Assembly (NCBI GenBank): GCA_940747215.1 | Contig: CALNWS010000011.1 | Coordinates: forward strand, 1-64,000 | Source: an uncultured Paraburkholderia sp. | Lineage (GTDB): Bacteria; Pseudomonadota; Gammaproteobacteria; Burkholderiales; Burkholderiaceae | DNA length: 64,000 nucleotides | Reading direction: 5' to 3' | Part shown: in pieces, positions 32,926-44,014 of the stretch | Numbering within the stretch: the first letter of the stretch is position 1 | How the letters are laid out: the number at the start of each line of letters is the position of its first letter | Notes under the pieces: model-generated | Database searches by the model: none | What the model was told of the DNA's origin: nothing | Seen by the model: only the letters and a program-made list of their open reading frames with translations | Made by a program: the position numbers and the translations under genes

Positions 32926-33120
32926 GCGTAACCTGTCAGCCGACGGAGCCCTTCAGGCCGTGAACCAGCGTGCCGGTTGCCTTGGTGGCGGCCGCATATA
33001 GCAGGTCGGTGCCGACGGCGGTGGCCGGATGCACTTGAAGAGCAGCACGAGGATCGGCGTCATCAGCGAGCCGCCGCCGCGTGCGGGGCACGCGGCGGCA
33101 CCGGCAAGGTTCACTATTGT
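32921..33120 (-). pseudogene. TauE/SafE (TSUP) permease fragment
   Basis: About 60 codons: GGGSLMTPILVLLFK, a one-base shift, then HPATAVGTDLLYAAATKATG and TLVHGLKGSVG. TGA (32936-32938, Trp position) is followed by QVTLRLAVG. This is the first conserved repeat of sulfite-exporter TauE/SafE permeases. Both the beginning and the remaining helices are absent. The text then changes, without changing frame, into the TAXI receptor. Confidence 0.75.
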
Positions 33121-33248
33121 TGCAAAACTGCCGCGATCGCGTATAGATGCGGCGCGGGGCGTGTATTTTGGGCCGTCGTCGAGGGCCTGCTTCGAAGCCC
33201 TTCAGGCGTTGCGTCGAAATCCTTCGTCGAACCCGGTGTGAGTGGAAA

Positions 33249-33896
33249 TCACAGCGCGCGCCGGATCTCCACGACGCCGAACGCCGCAAGCGTGAATCCC
33301 ACCACGCGATCAATCATGAGACGCAGGCGGCTGCCGATCGCATGACGCGCGAGCGACACCACCATCACGAGAAAGCACCACCATGCGATCGATCCGCAAA
33401 ACACGCTGCCCACGGTAGTGAGCACAATGGCCGGCGAGAACGCGCCGCGCGGCGCGAGCGTGGTGAAAAGCGCGGCGAACATGATGACGGTTTGCGGGTT
33501 GGTGAGCGTAAGGAGCAGCGAACTGGCATAGGCGCGCATTGCACCAGCGCGGCCGGCCTGCGCGAGCTTGCCATCGCCCGAACCATTGCCGTCTGCGGCA
33601 TCCGCGGGCGGCTTCTGCAGCAGCGCACGCAAGCCAAGGTACAGCAGGAAGAGGCCGGCGAGCAGATGCAGAGGGCGGTTGTAAGCGAGCATGAACTGTG
33701 AAATGCCGACGAGGCCGAGCGCCGCGATCAGGCCGTACGCCGCGTCGCCGGTGGCAATGCCAAAGCCGATGGCGAGCCCGGCGCGCGGACCGCCCGTCAG
33801 CGTGCGGCGGATGCACAGCATGCCCATCGGACCGACGGGCGCGGCGATCGCAAGGCCGACGCCGGCGGCGGTGAGAAAGAGACTGGTGGTGAACAT
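33249..33896 (-). CDS. LysE family amino-acid exporter
   Basis: Intact 215-codon permease. The N-terminal helix reads MFTTSLFLTAAGVGLAIAAP, followed by the LysE/RhtB signature GPMGMLCIRRTLTGGPRAGL and FGIATGDAAYGLIAALG, then hydrophobic helices including LLLTLTNPQTVIMFAALF. Family members export amino acids or derivatives across the inner membrane; the substrate cannot be told. One of few intact transporters here. Confidence 0.9.
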   Translation of the reverse strand: MFTTSLFLTAAGVGLAIAAPVGPMGMLCIRRTLTGGPRAGLAIGFGIATGDAAYGLIAALGLVGISQFMLAYNRPLHLLAGLFLLYLGLRALLQKPPADAADGNGSGDGKLAQAGRAGAMRAYASSLLLTLTNPQTVIMFAALFTTLAPRGAFSPAIVLTTVGSVFCGSIAWWCFLVMVVSLARHAIGSRLRLMIDRVVGFTLAAFGVVEIRRAL

Positions 33897-34065
33897 GGGC
33901 GCCTCGGTGGATTGTTATGGTTGCTTCGGCGTCGCGGCGCAGCCGTCTGCACGATGCTCGGAATGGCCGCTAACGCGTACGACACGTCAGCATAGCCACA
34001 CCGCCACGGCGCAGCAAGTTCGCACAAATACTGGCGACAGGCGGCATGCCCTGTCCGGCGCGTGC

Positions 34066-34097
34066 AATAAAAAAGCCCGTCTCATCGAGGCGGGCTT
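34066..34097 (-). terminator. intrinsic terminator of the glycoside hydrolase gene
   Basis: Minus strand: AAGCCCGCCTC, loop, GAGACGGGCTT followed by TTTTATT. It lies 20 bp past the stop at 34118. Confidence 0.88.
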
Positions 34098-34117
34098 CTG
34101 CTTCAGACATTTCAGAA

Positions 34118-36064
34118 TTACATGCCTACATATCCCACAGGCACGGTCGAGTTGGCCTTCGCCACCGACGCATTTGCCGACACTACGTATTGCGGCGACT
34201 CCGTGAGATTTAGCGTGAGCGTGCCGTTACTGTAGTTCGCGGTGGTCGCGTTGCCCATCATGTCGATCACCTTGACCGTGCCGCTCGTGCTTGGCGCGTC
34301 CACGTTCAGCGTGTAACGGCACGCTATACATCGAGCTGAAGCCCGTACTTGCGCTCCACACGTTGTTGCTGTGCGCCCAGAGCGCGGTGATGACGGCACC
34401 GTCGCCGACCTGCTGGAACGCGTACGCGTAGATGTCGTTCGGCGTGCCGTTCACCGGACCGAGCGTGGTGGTGCCATCGAGCGTGTGCGTCATCGCGCTG
34501 ATCGCCATCGCGACCGGCTTCGGACTGGTGTTCGACGCGCCGAACGCGCCTTGCGCATCGTTCAGATCGAAGAACGTGCCGTAGCCGACCTCGTCCGGAT
34601 AGCCCGCGCCGTAGAAGACGTAGGTCTGGATTCGTGCCTTCGCCGAGCGTAATTATGTGCATGCGTGCCGCAACCGCCGCCTGTGCATACAGCACGTTCA
34701 CTGCCGGATAGTTCGGACCATACGAACTGCCGAGGTCGTAGCTGATGCCTGCTTCCGTGGAGAAGAGCTTTATGCCCGTGCGGTAGTCGGTGGCCATTTC
34801 CGCGCGCAGGTTGCGCATCTGGCCGCGCAACGAACCGTCGGCGGTGGACGGATCGCTGTCGTAGCGCTCCGGCGGATGCGAGGGCGACGTGCCCGCGTCG
34901 TAGTAACCGTGCGTTGCCACAGCGTCGATGTACTGGCCGAGGCCGAGCGGCGCAAGACGTTTCAGGCGCGTCATGGTGAGACTCGGGAACGCGTCGGCCG
35001 GACCCATGACGACCGCGTGTGGGTCTGTCGAATGAATGCCCTGATAGACTGCCTTGTCCAGCGACACGAAATTGGCGTCGGTGTCCGTCCATATCTGGTT
35101 CGGTTCCCACGTTACCTGATAGTATTTGGCCAATTGCGTCGGGAAATAGCGGGTACGAATCGCATTCGACTCTGTGCCCACGCGACTCATGAAATCCTGG
35201 TAGTATGTGAGATTGGCCGGCAGGCTCGTGTCGTCCTAGAACGCACCGGTGCTGCTCGCCCACGCCGGAATGCCGTCGAGACGGATCAGGCGCATCACGT
35301 CGTCGGACTTGTAGAACGGATCGAGATTGTCGGCGGTCGGGCTGAACGTGTTCACACCGTTCGGTTCCATCGCCGAAAGCTGACGGTCGTCGATAGTCGA
35401 CGAAATGCCGAGCGCGGCGAGCAGCGGACTGTTGTCGTTCGCGCCCTGCATGTCGAAGCGATGCTGTTCCTGACGCGCATACGTTACGGTCGGCACGACC
35501 CCGCTCAGGTTCGGCGTGACGCCGAACGTGGCGATGCCGGGGGCGCGTGCCGGCTTGCGGCAACTGGCCGCCGTTCTGTGCGAGTACCGCAGACGCCGCG
35601 AAATAGCCCACGAGCGTCGACGTGCAATTGAACGTGATCGCCTTGGCGCAGCTTTGAACCGGCGTGCTGCCGCTCGTGACGACCTTGCCGAGCGTGTCGG
35701 TCACGGACCACTTGAGCGTATCCGCCGCCGAAACGTTGGTGTTGAAAACGAGCTGGAAGGTGCTGCCAGACGCGAAGATGAGTGTGCCGTCCGCGCTCGG
35801 CGTATCGGAGGAAAGCGTGGCGCTGCCCGATCCCGACGACGTCGCCGGCGACACGCAACTCAGTTGAGCCGCACCGCCGGCTGCATTCTGCGCAGCGGCG
35901 CTGTTGCTGCCGCTATTGCCGCTGTTGCTTGCCTCAGCATTGCTCGAATTGTTCGAATTGCTGGAACCGCTGGCCTAGTCAGAAGCTGAGTTGCCCGAAC
36001 CATCGCTGCCACATGCTGCGAGCGCGAGGGAGAGTGTCGAGAGTAGAAGAAGTTTCGATTTCAT
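34118..36064 (-). pseudogene. secreted lipoprotein, glycoside hydrolase-like (clan GH-A type), broken
   Basis: The ATG at 36064 gives a lipoprotein signal MKSKLLLLSTLSLALAAC, then a Ser/Asn/Gly linker broken by TAG (35975-35977). An Ig-like segment (FQLVFNTNVSAADTLKWSVT) and a TIM-barrel-like part (LIRLDGIPAWASS, YYQDFMSRVGTES, VTWEPNQIW, DAVATHGYYDAG, STEAGISYD) follow. Trp-Glu-Pro-Asn and Ser-Thr-Glu-Ala are consistent with the acid/base and nucleophile of clan A hydrolases. A C-terminal beta domain ends PVGYVGM. More lesions are frameshifts near 35550, 34640 and 34330 and TAG at 35236-35238. Substrate unknown; its position suggests EPS processing. Confidence 0.7.
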
Positions 36065-36766
36065 CAATCTGTGTGCAAGGCGTGAGCGAGACTAAAAACT
36101 TTCCACGTCATACGAAACCGCGCAGCGTCGCAGACTGAGAGCGTTGGCGGATTCTGACGATTGTGGAAATGTGCCGCGAAAGCGGCCGGCAACCGGAGAT
36201 CATTCAGAGAACAGCGGACGTTCATCGTAGAGCGCAAATTAAGCGCTTCGAACGGCGAAACTTTTACTGAGCAGAAGAAATACAGGTCACCGATAGAGAA
36301 GAATCGACCGCAACGATACGTACTACCGTGCTTAAAAGAAGTAACTAGTCGTTACGTATGATTATTGAGTCGGTATTAATTGCGGCTCAGTCGAATTTGG
36401 CCACGCTCATTCTGCTCTGACGAGACCAGAATTTATCCGCCATCTGCGAAGAATTTCTGGATTTGATAGAACGGATGCCTAACCAATTGATAAATTTCAT
36501 TCAGCAGAGAAATGGGTGTTAGCGCTCATTCCGACGCAACTAACACCTTGGAGTTGGCGTAAATTTGCTGGACCTTCGGTGTAAGGTTTCCTCGCGGCAT
36601 TTGCTTCGCAGCGGGCATGTCGCTCTGACAGGAAGGCTGCGGTATGCCCAGAGTGGGCGAGCCAGCTAATGATTGATGGGGTGTCGGCGATGATTGGAAC
36701 CTGTGTTGTGCGGACCGACGTGTCCATCCGCTGCGCGAAAAATGCGGTTATCCAGAGAGATCAATC
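36065..36766. other. long intergenic region upstream of the EPS genes
   Basis: About 700 bp, divergent between the hydrolase and the GT4 gene, clearly more AT-rich than the coding parts (for example around 36230-36500). It probably contained the EPS promoters. No gene was recognised. Confidence 0.5.
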
Positions 36767-37840
36767 GTGAGGATTCTTCAGGCTAGTCCACGCACCGCGA
36801 TTGTCCGGGGCAGAAATACTCGTGAAAGGGGTCGCCATTCATCATCAGCGCGACGGACATAAAGTGTGCATGGCGTCGTTGCTTCCGCAACAGGACGACT
36901 TCGCCGGCATCCGCGCAGAATTGCAGGCGGCGGGTGTGACATGCATGTTTCCCGAAGTGCGCTATGGCCGGATCGGCAAACTGCTGCATCTGTATCGTGT
37001 GGTGCGACAGTTCCGTCCCGACTTCATCGTCGCGCATGCAACGCTCGCGGCGCTTTACGTGCGCCTGTTGCCCGTTCACACGCCAATTGCGTGGGTCATG
37101 CATTCCGGTGTCAACGATTTCGAAAACGGGGCGCTCAAGCGCGCCGAACTCTGCTGTCGCGTCGCGCGCGAGCGATCATCGGCGTGACGCAACAGAATAT
37201 CGACGACTATCTGCGCGAGATCGGCCGTCATCCGTCGATGGTCGTGATTCCGAACGGGGTGGACGCCTCGCTTTTCGCGGAAGACAGCGACGAAGCGCCG
37301 CCCGCGCTCGAGGTGCCGCCGAAGCAGATCGTGCAGCTTGGCCGCTACATAAAAGGCAAGAGCCAGCTCGACACGATTCGCGCATTCGAACGCGTGTTGC
37401 GCAGCGAACCTGACACGCGCCTTTTGCTGTGCGGCGTGGTGGAAGACGTCACGTATCACGCGGCGGTAGTCGATCTCGTCAAGCAGATGGGCCTCGACAA
37501 CAAAGTCACCGTCAGCGGTCCGCGTCTGGACGTCGCCGCGATTCTGCGCACCTCGCGCGTCTTCGCGATGCCTTCGCAATTCGAAGCGCAGAGCATTGGC
37601 TTTCTCGACGCGCTGGCATCTGGCATTCAGGTCGTCGCGAACCGCATTCCTTCGTTCGCGTTCGCCAACTCATTCGCGGGCGTAAGTCTCGTCGATACGA
37701 AGAATTGTGAGGCATATGGACGCCGCGCTCAGCTGCTGCGCGCGGATCGCCATCTCGCGGGTTATACGCTGCACGACACGGCGGATCGCTACATGACGAT
37801 CGCGCGCAAGTTCGTGCAGCCGCTGCGCGTGTCGGCCTGA
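36767..37840 (+). pseudogene. glycosyltransferase family 4, frameshifted
   Basis: The GTG at 36767 opens VRILQASPRTAI. One indel follows (SGAEILVKGVAIHHQRDGHK in the next frame), and another near 37150 separates NDFENGALKRAE from RRARAIIGVTQQNIDDYLRE. The donor-binding half is open: VVIPNGVDASLFAED, QIVQLGRYIKGKSQ, FAMPSQFEAQSIGFLDALAS. The E-x7-E motif of GT4 enzymes is represented by EAQSIGFLDALASG, where the first Glu is kept. It would transfer a sugar to a lipid-linked EPS intermediate in the cytosol. Confidence 0.85.
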
Positions 37841-37909
37841 TTTCATCGAGCGGGCTGGTGCGCCCGAACGCCCGCGCTTCACCCCGCACGATTCACGAGC
37901 AGCGTTCGC

Positions 37910-40173
37910 TCATTGCGTGAGCCGGTCGACTCGCACCGTCTCCGAGAACAGTCCGGGCAATTCGCCCAGATCCTCCGCCGAGCCGATCGCGAAGTTCTGC
38001 CTCAACGAATAATAGCGCGATGAAGTAGAAGTCGCCCAGCGTTGCGTCGGTGCGCCGGAACAGCACGAGCGACGCACCACGCTGATCGTGAACGAGCGCG
38101 GGATATATCCGACCACGACAGATCATGCAGCGTGCCGATTTGAACAGGCGCACGTCTGATGTCCTCCATGTCGCGCATGTCGATCATCGCGTCTTCGCTG
38201 GTTGCGTCGAAATGCGGCGTGAGAAACAGCAGCGTGCTCGATGCGTTGCCGCGTGCGGAGCCGAGCGCCACGCGCGTGAATGCAGGCACTAGGTTCGAAG
38301 GCAGCGCTTTGCGCTCGCCTGACGCGAAGCGCGTGCTTTTTTTCGATGGGTGTGAGCGAGAGCTTGTCGTCGGCGTTTTCCACCGCGATAAGCGACGCGC
38401 GTTTTTTCGACGTATGCAGCGGCAGCAGATTGGCGCTCTAGCTCAGCGTCTTCGCTTGCGCCCACAATGCGGGCACCACGGCACCGGTTTTCGCGGACGC
38501 CGCGACCCACAGATCGAGCCCGCTGTCCGCGCGCTTCTGCGCGATCAGCACGTCGTTGCGGCCTTCGCCCGTGAAATCCGCGGCCACGTATTGCTGTGCC
38601 AACTCGGGCTTGAACGTCTGATTCGTTTGCAGCCAGAGCGTAGGCGTGTCGAAATGATTGCCTGCACTGCGCGATAACCAGAACGAGAACGCGGTGCCGC
38701 CACGACGCGCAGTGATGATCATCAGATCCGCTTTGCCGTCGCCGTCGAAATCGCGAGCAGAAAACGCACGCTGTCGAAACACAGCTTGTCGTTCGCGCAA
38801 CTCGGCGCGGTGGTCGCAAGCGGATTGAACGGCACCATGTTTGTCCGCCACAGCACGGGACGCGCAGGTTTTTCGAGCGACGCGGCGTACACGTTGAAGC
38901 CGGGCTATCGTGCTGACGCTGTACATACACGGCGGATGGCTCGCCCGTGCCCGCGATGTCGCCGTACATCGCCGTTGCAAGCCGCAGATCGTTCGCCTGG
39001 ATGCGCTGCGTCGTCGACCAGCGAAAACGCGTGGTGAGCGCCGTGCAACCGCGCATGATCAGCTTGCCGTCGTTTTCACCGAGGCAATGCCGCATCGGCG
39101 TGTAGACGAGACTGAAGTCCTACGGCGTCCATTGCTGCGCCGTGTCCCATTGATCGCAGGTCTCCGAAGTCAGATAGCCGTCGCACTCGGCAATACATTG
39201 CGACGTCGCCACGCTCACGAGTGCGGCGTTGCGCGTGTTGCCCGTGTAGCGTGTTGCCCGTGTAAACGGGCAACGGTTCCCAGCGCCATTGCTGTGTCTG
39301 CGCACCCGTGCAAGTCGAAAGTATCGGCGCATGACCCATTCCCGTCGAAGTGAGGCAACGGCTCGTGGCCGCGTTGAACAGTTGCACAGGCCGCGACTGA
39401 AAATCCGGCACGCGATGATCGCTGTGATCCGCGAACGCATAACGGCGCGCGACCCAGTTGCCGTTCCACTGAAATTCGCCGAACACGTGCGAGGACTCGC
39501 TGCCGTCGGTCGAAAAATAACTCGCGACGGTGTCGCGTTTGCGCTGCACTTCCGCGGCAAGCAGATTCGCGGGCCAGTTGCCCTTGGCATACGTAACGTG
39601 ATATTCGATCGGCATGCTGTGGTTCAACGTCTGCGCAACGTGACGCGTAATGTGCGCCGAGTAGATGTGATCCAGATGCTCGATGAACGGCACGGTATTC
39701 GGATTAAGCGTGTAGATTCGCGTGGCCTGCGCGAGAATCGCCTTCAACGTCGCCGACAGACTGTCGCGGTCATAGCGCACGCGCACGAAGCCGTCCGCGT
39801 TCATCGGATACGTCGTGAGCGTGGCGTGCTGTTCCCACAGCAGACCGAGCGGCACACGTCTGCCGCGCACCGCGCCACCCGGCAGACGCAATTCGAGCAG
39901 ACGTACCTGCAGTTTCGCTTTCAGCACCATTTCATGCACGAGCTTGCCGGCAATCGTGATGTTCGTTTCGATCCACTCGTTTGGCACGCCGGCCATGTGC
40001 GCATAGGCGAGGCGCGCTCGCGCGTGAGCACGTAGGCGAAACTGGCACCGTTCGCGTTGCCGATCAGATGCACGGTGGTGATGCACCAGCCCGCATTGAG
40101 CTTTTCGTTGATGGGCAGGATCGACGAACAGCAGATCGTCGTCGAGCTGGAACGTCGACGCGTCGCCGATCAT
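37910..40173 (-). pseudogene. PIG-L family deacetylase with ricin-type lectin and FG-GAP repeats, heavily broken
   Basis: The N-terminal part reads STFQLDDDLLFVDP, then ERASRLAYAHMAGVP-like text and HLDHIYSAHITRHVAQTLNH, the PIG-L-type deacetylase pattern. Next is a ricin B segment (PVQLFNAATSRCLTSTGMG, QTQQWRWEPLPV, CDQWDTAQQW), then FG-GAP repeats (ARDFDGDGKADLMIITARR, YVAADFTGEGRNDVLIAQKR). A 16-bp tandem duplication (39233-39264), TAG at 39120-39122 and 38438-38440 and several shifts break it. The expected N-terminus, with the first His of the deacetylase site, is missing at the junction with manC. Confidence 0.75.
39233..39264. repeat. 16-bp perfect tandem duplication
   Basis: GCGTGTTGCCCGTGTA occurs twice (39233-39248, 39249-39264) inside the lectin part of the PIG-L gene and shifts its frame after VYTGNT. 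Confidence 0.97.
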
Positions 40174-41460
40174 CGTCTGCGGCGAAGAACATCGTTTCGT
40201 GATCGCCGAGAAGCTTCATGAAAACGGCGTGGAAGCTCGTCTTATCGTGGAACCGGCGCGCCGCGATACGGCGCCTGCGCTGACGCTCGCAACATCGCTC
40301 GCCTGTGCGAACGGCGACGACGCCATCCTGATAGTGATGCCGGCAGACCACGCGATCTCCGACATCGAAGCGCTGCAAAGCGCGCTGGCCGCGCGTTACG
40401 CGCAGCTCGACTGCATCGCGACGATGGGCGTGCTGCCCACGCGCCCCGATACCGGCTTCGGCTATACCGCATCGGCACGCAATTCTCCGACGGCACCTAT
40501 GCGATCGACGCGTCCGTCGAAAAGCCCGCGGAAGAAATCGCGGCGCAGTATGTGTCCGCGGGAACGTACTGGTGGAACAGCGGCATTTTCATCGTGCGCG
40601 CGAGCGTGTGGCTCGATACGTTGAAACGCCTTCAGCCGGAAATGTACGCCGCGTGCGAGAGCGCCTTCACGGGCGGACACAGCGAAGGCGCGTATTTCCG
40701 CCTGCAAGCGTAAGCGTTCCTCGGCTCGCCGTCGGATTCGATCGACTATGCCGTGATAGAGCGTTTGACCGACGCCGCCAACGCAGCGGAACCGAACCAG
40801 ACGAAGCCAGTCAATCCGGCAGGCGTCATGATCGCGCTCGAAGCAGGCTGGTCCGATCTCGGTTCGTGGGACGCCGTGTGGGCCGCAATGGAAAAGGATG
40901 CGAACGGCAACGCGGGACGTGGCCGCGTAACGTTCGAAGGCGCGGTATCGAGTTACGCGCATTCGGAAGGGCGTCTCGTCGCGTGTGTCGGCACGACGAA
41001 CGTCGTGGTGGTGGAAACCGCCGACGCCGTGCTCGTGGTGGACCGCTTGCACGTGCAGGACGTGAAGGGTCTCGTGTCGCGCATCAAGGCGCAACGTGCG
41101 CCCGAAGCCGACGCGCATCGCAAGGTGCATCGTCCGTGGGGCTTTTACGATTCGATCGATCACGGCGAACGCTTTCAAGTGAAGCGCATCGTCGTCTCGC
41201 CAAGCGCGAAGCTCTCGCTGCAGATGCATCACCACCGCGCGGAACACTGGGTCGTGGTGAGCGGCACGGCGCTCGTCACGCGCGGGGAAGAGCAGTTCCT
41301 GCTGAGCGAAAACGAATCGACCTACATTCCGCTCGGCACGACTCACCGGCTCGAAAACCCGGGGAAAGTGCCGCTCGAAATCATCGAAATCCAGTCGGGC
41401 ACCTATCTGGGTGAAGACGACATCGTGAGGTTCAACGACAACTACGGCCACTGCTCCTAA
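40174..41460 (+). pseudogene. manC: mannose-1-phosphate guanylyltransferase/mannose-6-phosphate isomerase, 5'-truncated
   Basis: Bifunctional enzyme making GDP-mannose. The text begins GEEHRFVIAEKLHENGVEA, so the first 60-odd residues, with the nucleotide-binding GGSGTRLWP, are missing. DDAILIVMPADHAISD is kept. A shift near 40470 and a TAA at 40711-40713 (RLQA/AFLGSPSDSIDYAV) follow. The C-terminal cupin (HRPWGFYDSIDHGERFQVKR, LSLQMHHHRAEHWVVVSGTA, YIPLGTTHRLENPG) is open to 41460, so an isolated isomerase domain could in principle still be made. Confidence 0.93.
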
Positions 41461-41511
41461 GCAGCTCGCCGGACTTATCTGCAGACAAGAACGGCATAAC
41501 GGGGTAAGCAA

Positions 41512-42894
41512 AATGCGCAAGTTTCAGGATTTGCTCGCGCGAGTGTTCGATGTTGCGTTGGTACTGGTGGGTGCGGCCGTGGCGTCGCAGATCCGCTTCG
41601 ATTATCTCGCCCAATCGGGATTCTATTGGGCGCTCGTGATGTTTTCCGCCGCGTTCGCGCTCGCCATCTTTCCGGCGTTCGGCGTGTACGAATCGTGGCG
41701 TGGCCGCTCCAAGCTCGCGCTCGCGGGACAGGTGTCGCTCGCGTGGCTGATCGTGCAAGGCAGCGCGCTCGTGCTGATGTATTCGCTGCATCGCATCGAC
41801 TTCGTGTCGCGCCTAGGGTTTTCGTACTGGACCGCCGTGACGGGCGGCCTGCTGATTTCGTACCGCCTCATCACGCATGCGGTGCTGGCGCGTGCGCGCG
41901 GCGCGGGCATGAATCTGCATCAGGTAGCGATCGTCGGCAGCGGCTCGTAATGCGACGCGATCATCCGCCGCATTCATTCGGCGCCGACCACGGCTTTCGC
42001 GCCACGGCCGTGTACAACACGAGCCCGGACAGCTCGCCGTTGAAGAGTCCGCGTGTCGAAGTGTCCGAGACGGTGGAGTCGCTCGCGCACTACATCCGCA
42101 CGAACGATGTGCACGAGTTGTGGCTCACGCTTTCGCTCACCGAAGAGCTGCTCATCTGCGCGCTGGTCAGCGAATTCCGTGACGATCTGGTGAATATCCG
42201 CTTCATGCCCGACGTGCGCAGCCTCGCGCTTTTCGAAGGCAGCGGCGTGATCGAGCTGCTCGGCGTGCCGGCGATCAATCTGGTGGTCTCGCCGATTTCC
42301 GCGAGTTCGCTGCTGAAGAAGGAAGTGTTCGACCGCCTCTTCGCTGCGACGGCGCTCTTCGGTCTCGCGCCGTTGCTCGTAGGTATTGCCATCGCGGTGA
42401 AGCTTTCGTCGCGCGGCCCGTGTTTTTCCGGCAGAAGCGCAAGGCGCCGACGGCCGCGTCTTCACGATCTACAAATTTCGCTCGATGCGTTTGCATACCG
42501 AGGAGAAGGGCACGCTCAAGCGGGCCACGCGCAACGATCCGCGTGTCACGCGGGTGGGCGCATTTCTGTGCTGCACGAGCCTCGACGAACCGCCGCAATT
42601 TTTCAACGTGCTGCTGGGCGATATGTCGGTCGCTGGACCGCGTCCCCATGCGCTCGAGCACGACGACCTCTATCAGAAAGTGGTCGCGGGCTACATCAAT
42701 CGTTATCGGATCAAGCCAAGCATCACCGGCTGGGCTCAGATAAACGGTTTTCGGGGCAAGACGGACCGACTCGAAAAGATGGAACGTCGTGTTGAACACG
42801 ACTTTTATTACTTGGGGCACTGGTCGTTCGCACTCGACATGCGGATTATCGGCGCGACGATCGTTGCTGGACTAGTTCATCGCAAAGATTACTA
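41512..42894 (+). pseudogene. undecaprenyl-phosphate glucose phosphotransferase (WcaJ type), ochre stop and frameshift
   Basis: First enzyme of EPS repeat-unit assembly. Start MRKFQDLLARVFDVALVLVG; N-terminal membrane helices run to HQVAIVGSGS, where TAA (41948-41950) interrupts (next CDAIIRRIHS). The second frame continues to VKLSSRGP. One base is lost in SRGP/VFFRQKR near 42420. The catalytic C-terminal domain reads [53 protein letters not shown] and ITGWAQINGFRGKT; the family usually has TSLDELPQ. Both lesions are simple. Confidence 0.92.
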
Positions 42895-42963
42895 AGTAGT
42901 TAGTTAACAAGCGCGCGGTCCTCGATCCCTCGTGGAAAGAGGCCGCGACGTAAGGAGGAACAT

Positions 42964-44014
42964 CATGAGCTCACTTGGGATACGCACAGGAAGTCTCCTA
43001 GTTTTCGCAACCGCAGCACTGCTTTCCGGATGCGGCATCGCTCCCGGACAGCGGATGATCACGCCTGCTGCGGTTCAGGACACGGGGGCGATTTCAGCAT
43101 GGAAGCAGCGACGCAACAGACGATTCCAATCACGGACATCAATCTGTCAATGCTGCGCCAGATGCGTTCGGCGCAAACGTCTGCGGCGCTGCCGCCGCAG
43201 ACGTTTGCGTTGTTCGGCAAGCCTACGGCTTACAAGGTCGGTCCCGGCGACGTGTTGCAGATCGTCGTGTGGGATCACCCCGAACTCGCGGCGACACTTG
43301 GCCAGCTGGTGCAGAACGGCAAGATGACGGACGCCGCACCTAGCTTCCTGATCGATGAAAACGGCGACGTGCAGTTCCCGTACGCGGGCAACGTGCACGT
43401 GGCAGGCAAGGACGTGGGCACGATCCAGAAGGAACTGCACCGCGCCGTCTGAGCAACGTCTACCAGAAGCCTGAAATCACGGTGTGGGTCGCCTCGTTCC
43501 GTAATGCGCAGGTCTTCCTGGACGGCGAAGTGCGCACGCTTGGCGCGCAGTCGCTGAACGACATTCCGATGTCGGTGATGAGCGTCATCAACCAGGGCGG
43601 CGGTTTCAGCGCGAACGCCGACCGCAGCCGCGTGGACCTGATCCGCAACGGCACAACGTATCACCTGAATGTGGACGATCTGATCCGCCGCGGCCGCAAC
43701 CCGTTGGACATCTATCTGCAACCGGGCGATCTGGTACGTGTCGCGTCGCGCGAAGACAGCGGCGTGTACGTGATGGGCGAAGTCAACAAGCCGGCGACCA
43801 TCCTGCCGATGCGCAACGGTTTGTTGACGCTTTCGCAGGCGATCTCCGACAGCGGCAGCCGCCGTTTTCGATGATCCTCGCCAATCAGTTCGAACTTGAG
43901 CCGAAGGACGTCGTGTACGTCGGCCAGGGTGGACTGGTTCGCTTCAACCGCTTACTGAACCTGCTGTTGCCGGCAATCAATGCGGCTGTGACGGGAGCAG
44001 TGCTCGCAAAGTAA
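42964..44014 (+). pseudogene. polysaccharide export outer-membrane lipoprotein (Wza/EpsA type), broken
   Basis: Preceded by AAGGAGG. Lipoprotein signal SLLVFATAALLSGCG. The frame shifts near 43085; the second piece has YKVGPGDVLQIVVWDHPELA and FLIDENGDVQFPYAGNVHVA. A shift at 43450 leads to VYQKPEITVWVASFRNAQVF, GGGFSANADRSRVDLIRNG and VRVASREDSGVYVMGEVNKP. After SQAISDSGS about 35 residues of the family appear deleted before SMILANQFELEPKDVVYV and the stop at 44014. Wza-type proteins form the outer-membrane export channel and partner the kinase encoded next. Confidence 0.9.
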
